A stretch of 64,000 nt of DNA from AP-15 sp963812675 (GTDB lineage: Bacteria > Pseudomonadota > Alphaproteobacteria > ATCC43930 > CGMCC-115725), in assembly GCA_963812675.1 (NCBI GenBank), contig CAWEWR010000012.1, positions 19,165 to 83,164 of the forward strand. The letters are read 5' to 3'. A program made the translations under genes and the position numbers. The first letter of the stretch is position 1. Each line of letters begins with the position of its first letter. Positions 35,480 to 44,901 of the stretch are shown here, in pieces. The notes under the pieces are model-generated. The model saw nothing but the letters and a program-made list of their open reading frames with translations. It did no database searches and was not told the DNA's origin.

Positions 35480-36255
35480 CACAACACCTCCGCGCGCACG
35501 AAACGGCCGATCGCATCGGCGACCTCGTCGGGACGCTCGATCTGCGGGTAGTGCCCCGCCTGTCGGATAGCCTCGAACCGCGCATCGGGCAGCGACCGGC
35601 AGAGCTTTTCGCCATAATCGGGCGCGACGATGCCGTCGTTTTCGCCCCAGATCACCAGGGTCGGCACCCGCACCCGGTGCAGCCATTGGCGAAGGCCGGG
35701 ATTGTGCATGTACGGCCGCCAGGCATAGACCGCCGTTGCCTGCCGATCGCGGGCGACCGCAGTCAGCTCGTCATCGCTGAACCGAGCGTAATCCGGAGCC
35801 GCGCGTGCCGGGTTGAAGAAGCTGCGCCGCAGCAGTTCTTCCCTCGCAAGCGCGTAAATATCGGCGATGTCGCGGTCTTCTCGCCCGCCGAATTTGACGC
35901 CGACCGAGTCGATCAGCACGAGGCGATCGATCCGCCCGATGCAGCGGACGCACATTTCCAGCGCGATCCACCCGCCGAAGGAAGAGCCCGCCAGCGTCGC
36001 CTTGCCGAAATCCTGGCGTTCGAGCAGGTCCAGGTAAAGGTAGGCGAGATCGTGGACGGTGCGGAATCCCTCCGGCCGCTCGGAATTGCCGAAGCCGGGA
36101 TGCCGCGGGACGACTACCCGCCAGTGCCGCGCCAATCTGTCGAAGAATTCCCGGTGTTGCGCGAAATAGTCGCCGCCATGAAGAAACAGCAACGGCGGAC
36201 CGTCTCCGGTCGTCAGCAGATCGAGCGAAAGTTCATTGATTTGGATGCGCCCCAT
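35479..36255 (-). CDS. Alpha/beta hydrolase
   Basis: 258 residues from the ATG with AGAGGG upstream. The oxyanion region is LLFLHGGDYFAQHREF, the nucleophile elbow GSSFGG (Ser), acid likely in TLVIWGENDGIVAPDY and the catalytic His in IRQAGHYPQIERPDEV. It is a typical ~260-residue hydrolase. It is translationally coupled to the following LLM enzyme, suggesting that it cleaves an ester or C-C bond before or after the oxidation. An earlier ATG exists but lacks ribosome-binding support. Confidence 0.87.
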   Translation of the reverse strand: MGRIQINELSLDLLTTGDGPPLLFLHGGDYFAQHREFFDRLARHWRVVVPRHPGFGNSERPEGFRTVHDLAYLYLDLLERQDFGKATLAGSSFGGWIALEMCVRCIGRIDRLVLIDSVGVKFGGREDRDIADIYALAREELLRRSFFNPARAAPDYARFSDDELTAVARDRQATAVYAWRPYMHNPGLRQWLHRVRVPTLVIWGENDGIVAPDYGEKLCRSLPDARFEAIRQAGHYPQIERPDEVADAIGRFVRAEVL

Positions 36256-36401
36256 TTCCATCCCTCTTTGCGGGTCCATGGAATTCATCGTGACCTGGCA
36301 GAGCGTGCCCGCGGAGACTTATTCCCCGATGCGGCATTTTGTCCTAAGCTGGGCGTTTCGACGGGCGCTCCGGCGCCCGCGTCCATCATGGGAGGCCTGC
36401 G

Positions 36402-36833
36402 ATGAACGTCGAGACCATTCTGCGCGCCAAGGGGAGTGCGGTGGCGACGATCCGGCCGGACGAGACGGTCGGCGCCGCTGTGAAGGAGCTGATTTCCCGC
36501 AACGTCGGCGCCCTCGTCGTCAGCGAGGATGGCGAAACCGTCGACGGGATCATCTCGGAGCGCGACATCGTGCACGGCCTGGCCGACCACGGAGCCGCTT
36601 TGCTGGCGCTCAACGTCGCCGACATGATGACCCGGCGGGTGGTGACCTGCGCGCTGTCGGACAGCGTCGACCAGCTGATGGCGGAAATGACGAACCGCCG
36701 GATCCGCCATTTCCCGGTAGTCCAGGACGGCCGGCTGTGCGGCATCGTCAGCATCGGCGACGTCGTCAAGAACCGGCTCGACGAAGTCGAGTTTGAGGCG
36801 CAGTCGATGCGGTCGTTCATCGCCGGCGCTTAG
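36402..36833 (+). CDS. CBS-domain pair protein
   Basis: 143 residues made of two CBS domains: ATIRPDETVGAAVKELISRN and ALVVSEDGETVDGIISERDI in the first, and TRRVVTCALSDSVDQLMAEM with RIRHFPVVQDGRLCGIVSIG in the second. GGGAGG precedes the ATG. Such stand-alone pairs bind adenine nucleotides or NAD and regulate partners. Partner unknown; not operonic with flanking minus-strand genes. Confidence 0.88.
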   Translation: MNVETILRAKGSAVATIRPDETVGAAVKELISRNVGALVVSEDGETVDGIISERDIVHGLADHGAALLALNVADMMTRRVVTCALSDSVDQLMAEMTNRRIRHFPVVQDGRLCGIVSIGDVVKNRLDEVEFEAQSMRSFIAGA

Positions 36834-36849
36834 AGCCCCGTTTGCCCAT

Positions 36850-38652
36850 TCAGCGGCCAACCGCGTAGCCTTGCATGCCGCGGGGGTTGGCGCCGGCTTT
36901 GAGGGTCCGGCCCTGCGGGGTTTCTTCGCGGGCGCAGCCGGAAAGACGGCCCTCCGACCATGGATCGCCGATGCGCAGGCGGTGGCCGCGCCGCGCGAGC
37001 AACTCACGCGTTGCTTCGGGGAAGCGGTTCTCGATGGCTACAAGGCCGGGCTGCGCGGCGCGCGGGTAGAACGAACTCGGCATGTGCTCGGTGTGAAAGG
37101 CCGGGCAGTCGATCGCCTCCTGCAGGTTCATGCCGTGGTGGACGTGGTGCAGGAACATCAGCGCCGACCACTGGTCCTGCTGGTCGCCGCCCGGCGTGCC
37201 AAAGGCGAGGTAGGGCTCGCCGTCCTTGAACGCCATCGACGGCGACAAGGTGCTGCGCGGGCGTTTGCCGGGGGCAAGGCTCGCCGGCAGCCCCTCTTCG
37301 AGCCAGAACATCTGCATCCGCGTGCCGAGGCAACAGCCGAGCTCCGGGATTACCGGCGAGCTCTGCAGCCAGCCGCCGCTCGGGGTTGCCGAGACCATGT
37401 TGCCCCAGCGGTCGATCACATCGAGATGGCAGGTGTCGCCGGCGACGAGGCCGTGCTCGGTGACCGTCGGCTCGCCGATGCCGCCTACCGTCGGCTCGCC
37501 GAGCCCGGCCGCAGCCGCTTCCGATCTGCCGACCAGCACGCGCGGCATGCGGCCGTCTGGGCTGCCCGGACGCAATTCCATCGACGCGTGCTCGGCGACC
37601 AGCTTGCGCCGCGCATCGTTGTAGGCACTGCCGAGCAAGGCGGGCATCGGAACGTCGACAAAATCGGGATCGCCGTACCACGCCTCGCGGTCGGCGAAGG
37701 CGAGCTTGGCGCATTCGACGACGATATGGACGAAATCGGCCCCGAGCGGATCGAGATCGTCGAGATCGAAGCCTTGGAGCAGCGCCAATTGCTGCAGCAG
37801 AACCGGCCCCTGGCTCCACGGACCACCCTTGGCCACGGTATAGCCATGATAGTCGCAGGTGAGCGGCGCTTCGACCGGAGCCTCCCAGCGCGCCATGTCG
37901 TCGCCGGTTAGCAACCCCCCATGCCGGCGTCCGGAGGCATCGAGCACCTTCTCGCGACGGCAAAAGCGATCGATCGCCTCGGCGACAAAGCCGCGGTACC
38001 ACGCCTGGCGGGCGCGCTCGATCTGCCCCTCGCGCCCGCCATCGGCGGCTTCCGTCAGCACTCGGCGATAGGTCGCCGCGAGCGCGGGATTGCGAAACAG
38101 CCTTCCCGGTTCCGGCGGCGCGCCCTTCGGCAGGTAAATCGCGGCAGAACTCGGCCATTCCCGGCGGAACAGCTCGGCGACGGCGGCAACTGTCATGCCG
38201 ATCTGATGGACCGCGGGGTAGCCGTTCTCAGCGTAGCCGATCGCCGGGCCGAGAATCTCGGCGAGCGCCATCGTCCCGTAATCGCGCAGCAGCCGCATCC
38301 AGGCCCCGAACGCCCCGGGAACTGCGGCGGCCAGCAGCCCGGTGCCGGGGATGAGATCGAGGCCGAGCTCCCCAAACCGTTCGATTGTGGCTGCGGCGGG
38401 GGCCACACCCTGGCCGCATATCATATCGCAACGATGGTTCGCCTCGCTCCACAGGAGGATCGGCGCCTCGCCGAGCGGGCCGTTCAGATGCGGCTCGACC
38501 ACCTGCAACGTAAAGCCCGCGGCCGCCGCCGCGTCGAACGCATTGCCGCCCTTCTCCAAAATGCTCATGCCGACGGCGGAAGCAATCCAGTGGGTCGAGG
38601 CAACGACCCCAAAGGTGCCACGGATCTCGGGCCGGGTAGTGAAGGAGCGCAT
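36850..38652 (-). CDS. Gamma-glutamyltransferase family protein
   Basis: 600 residues of the Ntn-hydrolase GGT family. The large subunit begins GTFGVVASTHWIASAVGMSI, and the autoprocessing site is before Thr407 (LVAGDTCHLDVIDRWGNMVS), the N-terminal nucleophile of the small subunit. Downstream LSPSMAFKDGEPYLAFGTPG closes the substrate site. No classical signal peptide is obvious, unlike the periplasmic glutathione-degrading GGT, so it may be a cytoplasmic homologue with a different gamma-glutamyl substrate. It is divergent from the next gene. Confidence 0.87.
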   Translation of the reverse strand: MRSFTTRPEIRGTFGVVASTHWIASAVGMSILEKGGNAFDAAAAAGFTLQVVEPHLNGPLGEAPILLWSEANHRCDMICGQGVAPAAATIERFGELGLDLIPGTGLLAAAVPGAFGAWMRLLRDYGTMALAEILGPAIGYAENGYPAVHQIGMTVAAVAELFRREWPSSAAIYLPKGAPPEPGRLFRNPALAATYRRVLTEAADGGREGQIERARQAWYRGFVAEAIDRFCRREKVLDASGRRHGGLLTGDDMARWEAPVEAPLTCDYHGYTVAKGGPWSQGPVLLQQLALLQGFDLDDLDPLGADFVHIVVECAKLAFADREAWYGDPDFVDVPMPALLGSAYNDARRKLVAEHASMELRPGSPDGRMPRVLVGRSEAAAAGLGEPTVGGIGEPTVTEHGLVAGDTCHLDVIDRWGNMVSATPSGGWLQSSPVIPELGCCLGTRMQMFWLEEGLPASLAPGKRPRSTLSPSMAFKDGEPYLAFGTPGGDQQDQWSALMFLHHVHHGMNLQEAIDCPAFHTEHMPSSFYPRAAQPGLVAIENRFPEATRELLARRGHRLRIGDPWSEGRLSGCAREETPQGRTLKAGANPRGMQGYAVGR

Positions 38653-38798
38653 TGCTTCTCTCCGAATGGTTCGGCAATGCTCATGCAGGCCGTGCTGCGC
38701 GTCAAGTAAAGCCCCTCACAGTCGCAATAGCTGCCGGACCGCCTATTTATTCTCGCGTAACGGACGCCTCAGGCGTGCGGATCTCAGGTGTTGCACGA

Positions 38799-40058
38799 AT
38801 GGATGCGAGCATGCCCTTGGATGTCCCGCCCGACACGACCTTGAGCGGCGAAGAGTTCTTTCGCACCGAAGGCGCCTATACCAGTTTGGGCGCACCGATT
38901 CCCGGCGGGCAAGTCGGGCGCTGGATCCTGCGCGAAGGCCCACACATCGACAGCGACGTAGAAATGTTCGACGAGCTGTGCTGGCGCCTTGTCGGCGATG
39001 GTGTGCCGTTGTTCCGCGCGACACTCCACATGGGGACACTGCATCCGCAGATCCGGGGCCTTGGCGTGCGTTGGCTGCGCCCGCTGAAGGTCGTCGAGGA
39101 ATACCGGATCCTGCAAGGCAACGAAGCGACCGACGAGTATCTCCGCAGCCCGATCCGCGCCACGATCGAGAGCGGAACGCCGTTTCGCCGCCGCCTTACC
39201 GAGGACGCCCCGGAATTTCCGTTGCTATCCAAGCTTAGGGATTTCGGCGTCACCGATTATTTCGCGCTGGCGCTCAACCACACCTTCCGGCGCTTTCCGG
39301 TGGTGACATGGGCCACCGACCGGCCGAGCGGGTTCAGCGACACCGATATTGCCGCGCTCGAAGAGATTAATCCGGCGCTCGCCGCGATTGTCGAGCCTCG
39401 CGCCATCCGGCGGGTCACCGAGAACCTGCTCGACACCTACCTCGGGCCGCAGGCCGGGCGGCGGGTGCTCGCCGGGCAGATCCAGCGCGCCCAAGGGGAG
39501 CGGCTGCGGGCCGTGATCATGATGGCCGACATGCGCGGTTTCACGGCCTTGTCCGATCGGCTGCCGGCCGCGGAGGTGATCGAGCTGCTCGACGATTATT
39601 TCGAGGCGATCGTCACTCCCGTCGGAGAGCGCAAGGGCGAGACCTTGAAATTCATGGGCGATGGCGTGCTCGCGATTTTTCCGGCTGCGGACGACGACGA
39701 CTTCTCCGAGTCCAGCGTGCAGGCGCTGGAAGCGGCCCTCGAGGGGCTCGAGCGCCTCAGTCACGTCAATAAGGCACGGCGCGAAGCCGACCAGCCCGAG
39801 GTCAGAATCGGTATCGGCCTGCACCTCGGCGAAGTCGTTTTCGGCAATGTCGGCTCGGCCGACCGCCTTGATTTCACCGTCATCGGTCCGGCGGTGAACC
39901 TGGCCTCGCGGATCGAAGGCCTGACCAAGCGGCTGTTGCGGCCGATCCTGGTGTCGAGCGCCTTCGCCCGGATCTGCCCGCGCCCGCTCGTCTCGCTCGG
40001 TTTTCACCCGGTCCGCGGCCTCTTCGAACCCGAAGAAGTATTCGGTCTGCCGGAGTAA
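38799..40058 (+). CDS. Soluble adenylate/guanylate cyclase
   Basis: ~419 residues from the ATG chosen (MDASMPLDVP); the upstream frame is open further but lacks a better ribosome-binding site. The N-terminal ~200 residues are a sensor-like region (with GHISLDAPIP-type strands and YFALALNHTFRRFP) that I cannot name with confidence. The class III cyclase domain has metal Asp244 in MMADMRGFTALSD and Asp288 in FMGDGVLAIFP, and the TVIGPAVNLASRIEG motif. It is probably cytoplasmic. A paralogous membrane cyclase is at 6.8-8.6 kb. Confidence 0.87.
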   Translation: MDASMPLDVPPDTTLSGEEFFRTEGAYTSLGAPIPGGQVGRWILREGPHIDSDVEMFDELCWRLVGDGVPLFRATLHMGTLHPQIRGLGVRWLRPLKVVEEYRILQGNEATDEYLRSPIRATIESGTPFRRRLTEDAPEFPLLSKLRDFGVTDYFALALNHTFRRFPVVTWATDRPSGFSDTDIAALEEINPALAAIVEPRAIRRVTENLLDTYLGPQAGRRVLAGQIQRAQGERLRAVIMMADMRGFTALSDRLPAAEVIELLDDYFEAIVTPVGERKGETLKFMGDGVLAIFPAADDDDFSESSVQALEAALEGLERLSHVNKARREADQPEVRIGIGLHLGEVVFGNVGSADRLDFTVIGPAVNLASRIEGLTKRLLRPILVSSAFARICPRPLVSLGFHPVRGLFEPEEVFGLPE

Positions 40059-40135
40059 CGTTCCCACACCGGCGATGGCCGGTGCCCATCCCGGCCATGG
40101 GTCCGGCCTTCCCCCCGGAAGGCGAGTAGGGCGGG

Positions 40136-41200
40136 TTATTGCGGGCCTTCATCGCGCAGTCGGGTGCGGGCGTCGAAGTCTTCGGCGACGCGGGCATCGT
40201 TCTCCAATAGTGCGCCGGCATCGACCTTGGCGAACTCGATCGCGCCCATCGCCGCGAAGGCCTCCTGGACCTGTGGGCCCCACAAGCCGATATCCTTCAC
40301 GGTCGGCACGATCCGGCTGAAAATCCGGCTGCGAAAGATCTTCATCGGCTCGGAATCGTCGACGATCCTGAGGCACTCCTCGACTGGCAGCCCGAGCCGC
40401 TCCCACACCTCGCGCTGGTTGAACCGGTCGCGCATGTGCCAGCACGCGGTGACGACGAAATCCTCGCGCTCCTTGCGCTCGGCATCGCTGAGCTGCGGAT
40501 AGAAGTCGCGCAGCGCGAGGCGGCCGAAGGCGACGTGCCGCGCCTCGTCCTGCATCACATAGGCGTTGACCGCCGCCGCGAGCGGGTTCTGCGCCTGGTC
40601 GCGGATGCGCTGGAAGGCGGCCAGTGCCAGACCCTCGATCAGGATCTGCATCGTCAGATAGGTCATGTCCCAGCGGCTGTCGGTGAGCCCGTCCTCGAGC
40701 AAGGCCTTGAGACCCGGGGTGATCGGATAGGCGAGCTCGAATTTCTCGTGCAGCAGCCGCGAATAGGCTTCGACGTGCCGCGCCTCGTCCATCACCTGGG
40801 TGGCGGCGTAGAATTTCGAGTCGAGGTCCGGTACGGTCTGCACGATCTTGGCGGTCGCGATCAGCGCGCCCTGCTCGCCATGCATGAATTGCGAGATCTG
40901 CGAGGCTTGCAGGTGATGGCGAACCCGCCGGCGCTCCTGCTCGTTCATGCGGTCCCACAGGTCGGTTCCGTAAATGTGAACGACCCGGTCGTCGAGCATC
41001 ATCGGGTTTTCGGGATCGAGGTCGAGCGACCAGTCGATCCGGTCGGCGGCGTCCCATTGCTGCTTCTTGCCCTTGGCATAGAGCTGCAGCAGGGCCTCGC
41101 GCGGCTCGTCGTACTCCCAGGTAAAACAAGTCTCGGTGTTGCCGTCGAACTTCCACTCGGTCTGCTCGACCGGAAGCACATAACGGTAGGTCGTCGACAT
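40136..41200 (-). CDS. Ferritin-like diiron protein
   Basis: 354 residues, helical. Two DEARH motifs (138-142 and 218-222) with Glu109 and a further Glu near 189 form a diiron site as in ferritin-like/ribonucleotide-reductase-R2-like and AurF-type oxygenases. The HGEQGALIATAKIVQ and QDEARHVAFGRLALR segments are distinctive. It likely oxidises or hydroxylates an organic compound, or acts as a diiron oxidase. It lies next to aconitase X but on the same strand with ~40 bases between, so co-transcription is possible. Confidence 0.85.
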   Translation of the reverse strand: MSTTYRYVLPVEQTEWKFDGNTETCFTWEYDEPREALLQLYAKGKKQQWDAADRIDWSLDLDPENPMMLDDRVVHIYGTDLWDRMNEQERRRVRHHLQASQISQFMHGEQGALIATAKIVQTVPDLDSKFYAATQVMDEARHVEAYSRLLHEKFELAYPITPGLKALLEDGLTDSRWDMTYLTMQILIEGLALAAFQRIRDQAQNPLAAAVNAYVMQDEARHVAFGRLALRDFYPQLSDAERKEREDFVVTACWHMRDRFNQREVWERLGLPVEECLRIVDDSEPMKIFRSRIFSRIVPTVKDIGLWGPQVQEAFAAMGAIEFAKVDAGALLENDARVAEDFDARTRLRDEGPQ

Positions 41201-41237
41201 CGCATCCCTCCGGGCTCACACCGCCCCTATATGGGGA

Positions 41238-41654
41238 TCAGCAGTCGCGATTGAGAATCTCGACGAGCCCGGCGGGGGGATCGACACGCAGCTCGTCGCC
41301 AGTGCGGAAGAGCTGCGTCACGTCATCCTCGAAGCGATCGACCAGCGCTACGCCGCCAAAGGCCGCGCCTTGAGCCAGGATCGGGTTGACCCGATTGAAG
41401 ATCAACGCCTTTGGCACGATGCGGCGCGCGGCCATCTCGTGCAGCATCCAGGCGGTGGCGACCCCGCCTTTGGCGGTGTCGAGAACGAGAATGCGGTCGG
41501 CATAGCTCTGTCCAGCGAGCTTGTGGCCGGGCCGCGAGAAGATCCCTTTGGTGCGGTCCAGATCGTACCGCGCGCTGAAATTATCGGCGGCAACGAGCGC
41601 CGTTCCGGTCACCGCGGGTCCAATGCCCCTATGGCAATGCAGCCGGATCGGCAC
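41238..41654 (-). CDS. Aconitase X swivel/small subunit
   Basis: 138 residues from a GTG whose G is the last base of the large-subunit stop (TAGTG). The sequence (LHCHRGIGPAVTGTALVAAD, GHKLAGQSYADRILVLDTAK, NPILAQGAAFGGVALVDRF) matches the DUF126/AcnX swivel domain, which together with the large subunit makes an Fe-S dehydratase. Separate small and large genes are common in bacteria. Confidence 0.88.
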   Translation of the reverse strand: MPIRLHCHRGIGPAVTGTALVAADNFSARYDLDRTKGIFSRPGHKLAGQSYADRILVLDTAKGGVATAWMLHEMAARRIVPKALIFNRVNPILAQGAAFGGVALVDRFEDDVTQLFRTGDELRVDPPAGLVEILNRDC

Positions 41655-42886
41655 TACAGCACCCGGCCCGCGATAGCGGAGTCGACGCATCGTTCGAGGC
41701 TCGCCAAGGTCGGCCGATAGCCATAACCGCCGATGATGTTGACGAGCTTGGCGGAGTTGGTCATCAGCCGTGTCCAGCCGTTGGCCTCGGCCATCTCGCG
41801 GGCATAGCTCTGGTAAAAGCAGATCCCTTGCGCAACGACCGCGCCCGAGGCTTCGATCCGGCTCGTCAGACCCATCCGGTCGGCGGCGTGCTTGATCTCG
41901 GGCGAGGTCGCGACGATCACCGTCGTATTGTGATGCACCTGGCGCCCATCCAGGGCGCGCGCCACCGCCTCCATCTCGAACAGCGACAGTTGCGGCGCGC
42001 CAAACACGACGACATCGAGCTTTTCTTCCGGCGCAGCAAAGCGGGCGAGAAAGGCTTCGATCCCGGCCCGCGCAATGGCGATCGCGGGCGGCGGCGATCC
42101 CGCGAAGACGGGTTCCTCGGCGGTGATCCCAGGCATGTGGAACAGCGCCACCGAGCCAAAGCTCGCCAGCGCGGTGCCAAAATGCTTCAGCGCATCGGAG
42201 CCGGGGACGATCTCGATGCCCTCGATGACCGGGACCTCCCAATAGGAGCCGCAGGCCTCGCCGACGATGCCGCCCAGCGCGCCCCATTCGCTGAGGTCGC
42301 GCGGTATCGCGGTGACGCGGAACCGCCGGGTGGCGCGCCGGCATGCATCGAGATGATAGCCGTAACGCGGGGTGCGGCCGGTCAGCCCGGCAGCCAGTGC
42401 CGAAGGCCCGCCTTCAAAGTTGCTGCGGGCGCCGAGCACGCTGTTGGAGTAGATTACGACCCCGGTATCGCCATAAGCCATGTGCTCGCCGCGGACCGGT
42501 GCCATGATGGTCTGGTAATTGATGCAGGTATCCGTCAACAGCACGCCAAAGGCGCGCAGCGCGGTGATCGCCCGCTGCTCGAGCGCAGCCATCTTGTCGG
42601 TCTGCCCGAGTCGGCGATAGACCGCGAAATCGAGCCCGCGCGGGTCGGTGATAGTCGGTACCCGCACTCGCCGCTCGGCCTCGGGCGAGGCGGCGAGGCC
42701 TTCGAGAAAGCGCACACCGGCTTCGCCCAACAACTCGGTGTCGGCCATGATGTGGGCCTGTGAAACTTGCACGAAATCTGCCGCGTCGAAGAACTCGCCG
42801 ACCGCGATCTGGTGCGATATCCCCCAGCGCCGGACGGCCCCGAACTCGCCCGCCAGCATGGCCTGTTCTTCATCGCTCAGCCGCAT
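41654..42886 (-). CDS. Aconitase X catalytic subunit (DUF521)
   Basis: ~410 residues from the ATG at MRLSDEEQAMLAGEFG, the usual family start; two other ATGs upstream are possible. GEHMAYGDTGVVIYSNSVLG, EGGPSALAAGLTGRTPRYGY and ITAEEPVFAG are family signatures. Cysteines (e.g. TDTCINYQ, GEACGSYW, ERCVDSA) should hold the cluster. Characterised bacterial members are cis-3-hydroxy-L-proline dehydratase and archaeal ones phosphomevalonate dehydratase. No proline-catabolism or mevalonate genes are next door, so the substrate is open; the neighbour is a diiron protein. Confidence 0.88.
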   Translation of the reverse strand: MRLSDEEQAMLAGEFGAVRRWGISHQIAVGEFFDAADFVQVSQAHIMADTELLGEAGVRFLEGLAASPEAERRVRVPTITDPRGLDFAVYRRLGQTDKMAALEQRAITALRAFGVLLTDTCINYQTIMAPVRGEHMAYGDTGVVIYSNSVLGARSNFEGGPSALAAGLTGRTPRYGYHLDACRRATRRFRVTAIPRDLSEWGALGGIVGEACGSYWEVPVIEGIEIVPGSDALKHFGTALASFGSVALFHMPGITAEEPVFAGSPPPAIAIARAGIEAFLARFAAPEEKLDVVVFGAPQLSLFEMEAVARALDGRQVHHNTTVIVATSPEIKHAADRMGLTSRIEASGAVVAQGICFYQSYAREMAEANGWTRLMTNSAKLVNIIGGYGYRPTLASLERCVDSAIAGRVL

Positions 42887-42910
42887 ATCGGGATCACGAT
42901 TTCCAACCAT

Positions 42911-43294
42911 AGATTGACCCGAAAATGACACGCCGCTGCATCTGCAGCAAATCAGCAGCAAAGCCTCGCCAAAAGGTTGTAGGCACGAGCGGGAGTAGCA
43001 TGCAATGCAAAAGTGGCATTTTTACGAGCACCATAATCGCAAAACCGTCACCCGCTGTAAATCCGGCCGGCAGGCAGTCGCAAGCAACTCACGGACGCAT
43101 AGGTTGTCAATCGCTGGGCATAAAGAAACGCGGTGGTTTTCCGACATTATCGAGTTTCGATGAGTTAGCTGCCTACGCATCCCTGAGCAATCGGGATTGG
43201 AATTCTCCGCCTGCTGTGATTGTTATCACTCATACAGCACCGCGCGGCCTGGCGGTAAACTTGCCATCGCCGCGTTCAACTGTAGGAGTAAGAG
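42911..43294. other. Intergenic stretch
   Basis: Around 380 bases (including the alternative AcnX leader) with no domain-bearing frame; AT-richer near 43.15 kb. The promoter of the small secreted-protein gene is expected at its right end. Confidence 0.35.
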
Positions 43295-43612
43295 ATGACT
43301 CTCAGCAAACACTTTACCCGAACGGGTCGCGGATTGGCGATTGGTACGGCGGTTCTTGCCGCGGTCGGGTTGACGACCGTGCCGCGGTCCGCCCATGCCC
43401 TCAGCCCCGGTGCCGGGGTAGGGATCGGGCTCGGCGCCTTCGCGGCAGGGACCGCGCTCGGCGCGGCGGCAAACCCGTACTACAACCCGTACTATAATCC
43501 GTATGGGTACGGGTACGCCTACCAACCGGTCCCGGCCTATTATCCGTCGACACCGTACTATCCGCAGCGGAGTTGTTGGGACCCGTATTATCGGCGGTAT
43601 TACGCCTGCTGA
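43295..43612 (+). CDS. Small secreted glycine/tyrosine-rich protein
   Basis: 105 residues with AGGAG upstream. A Sec signal peptide (~1-35, cleavage after AHA) leads to a glycine-rich, zipper-like region (GAGVGIGLGAFAAGTALGAA) and a Tyr/Pro/Asn-rich tail (NPYYNPYYNPYGYGYAYQ...). Two cysteines are near the end (SCWDPYYRRYYAC). This is the pattern of short cell-envelope proteins seen in many Rhizobiales; its function is unknown. It overlaps the 3' end of the convergent adenylosuccinate lyase gene by 13 bases. Confidence 0.65.
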   Translation: MTLSKHFTRTGRGLAIGTAVLAAVGLTTVPRSAHALSPGAGVGIGLGAFAAGTALGAAANPYYNPYYNPYGYGYAYQPVPAYYPSTPYYPQRSCWDPYYRRYYAC

Positions 43613-44901
43613 CCGAACACGCGGGTGAAAATCGTGTCGACGTGCTTGAGGTGATAGGCAGCATCGAATAGCGCGTCCACGGTTTGCGGGTCCAGACAGC
43701 GGGCTATTTCGGGGTCGGCTTTCAGGAGATCGGAGAAGCGGCTGTTGCCTTCCCATGCGGCCATGGCGTTGCGCTGGACGGCGCGATAGGCGTCTTCGCG
43801 GGTCATGCCGGCTTGGGTCAGCGCCAACAGCACCCGCTGTGACTCTACGAGGCCGCCCAATGCTTCGAGGTTCTGCCGCATCTGCTCGGGATAGACAACG
43901 AGGTGGTCCATTAGCCCCGTCAGCCGAGCCAACGCGAAATCGAGCGCGATTGTGGTGTCCGGCGCGATGACCCGCTCGACGGAGGAATGGGAGATGTCCC
44001 GCTCGTGCCATAGCGCGACGTTTTCGAGTGCCGGAATCACGGCGGAGCGGACGAGGCGGGCGAGACCCGTCAAATTCTCGGCCAGCACCGGGTTGCGCTT
44101 GTGCGGCATCGCCGAGGAGCCCTTCTGGCCGGGCGCGAAACACTCCTCGGCCTCCCGCACCTCCGTCCGTTGCAGGTGACGGACCTCGGTGGCGAGGCGC
44201 TCGACTGCCGCGCCGATCAGCGCCAGGGTCATGAAAAATTGGGCGTGGCGGTCGCGGGGGATTACCTGTGTCGAGATCGGCTCGGGCTGGAGGCCGAGCT
44301 TTTCCGCGACATACTCCTCCACGCGGGGATCGACATTGGCGAAGGTCCCGACGGCGCCGGATATCGCGCAAGTCGCGACCTCCTTGCGGGCCGCGAGGAG
44401 GCGGGCTCGATTGCGCGCAAACTCGGCGTAATGACCGGCGAGCTTCAATCCGAAGGTCGTCGGCTCGGCGTGGATGCCGTGGCTGCGCCCCACGGTTGGC
44501 GTCAATTTGTGCTCGAAGGCGCGGCGCTTCAGCACCGCGAGCAACGCATCGAGATCGGCTAGAAGGATGTCGGCGGCCTGCGTCAGCTGCACCGCAAAAC
44601 AGGTGTCGAGCACATCGCTCGAGGTCATCCCCTGATGCACAAAACGCGCCTCCGGGCCGACGTGCTCGGCGAGGTTCGTCAGGAAGGCGATGACGTCATG
44701 GCGTGTCTCGCGCTCGATCTCGTCGATGCGCTCGGCCTCGAAGCCGCCACGCTCCCAGACCGCGCGAGCAGCGCTCTCAGGAATGATCCCCAGCGCCGCC
44801 TGCGCGTCGCAAGCATGCGCCTCGATCTCGAACCAGATCCGGTAGCGGTTCTCCGGCGCCCAGATCCTCGTCATCTCGGGGCGGCTATAACGCGGGATCA
44901 T
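43600..44901 (-). CDS. purB: Adenylosuccinate lyase
   Basis: 433 residues, full length. Catalyses two steps of purine synthesis (SAICAR to AICAR, and adenylosuccinate to AMP) by fumarate release. The superfamily signature SSAMPHKRNPVLAENL (catalytic serine loop) and TSSDVLDTC are clear, with the HxxR-like GRSHGIHAEPTTFG segment. The ATG overlaps the pseudouridine-synthase stop by 4 bases (ATGA), so they are co-translated, a conserved-looking pairing that may merely be positional here. Confidence 0.93.
   Translation of the reverse strand: MIPRYSRPEMTRIWAPENRYRIWFEIEAHACDAQAALGIIPESAARAVWERGGFEAERIDEIERETRHDVIAFLTNLAEHVGPEARFVHQGMTSSDVLDTCFAVQLTQAADILLADLDALLAVLKRRAFEHKLTPTVGRSHGIHAEPTTFGLKLAGHYAEFARNRARLLAARKEVATCAISGAVGTFANVDPRVEEYVAEKLGLQPEPISTQVIPRDRHAQFFMTLALIGAAVERLATEVRHLQRTEVREAEECFAPGQKGSSAMPHKRNPVLAENLTGLARLVRSAVIPALENVALWHERDISHSSVERVIAPDTTIALDFALARLTGLMDHLVVYPEQMRQNLEALGGLVESQRVLLALTQAGMTREDAYRAVQRNAMAAWEGNSRFSDLLKADPEIARCLDPQTVDALFDAAYHLKHVDTIFTRVFGQQA

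Noticed and set aside
41238..42344. Long minus-strand frame of the AcnX small subunit region
   Set aside because: Only the last 138 codons match DUF126; the rest is antiphase to the large subunit, which owns that DNA.
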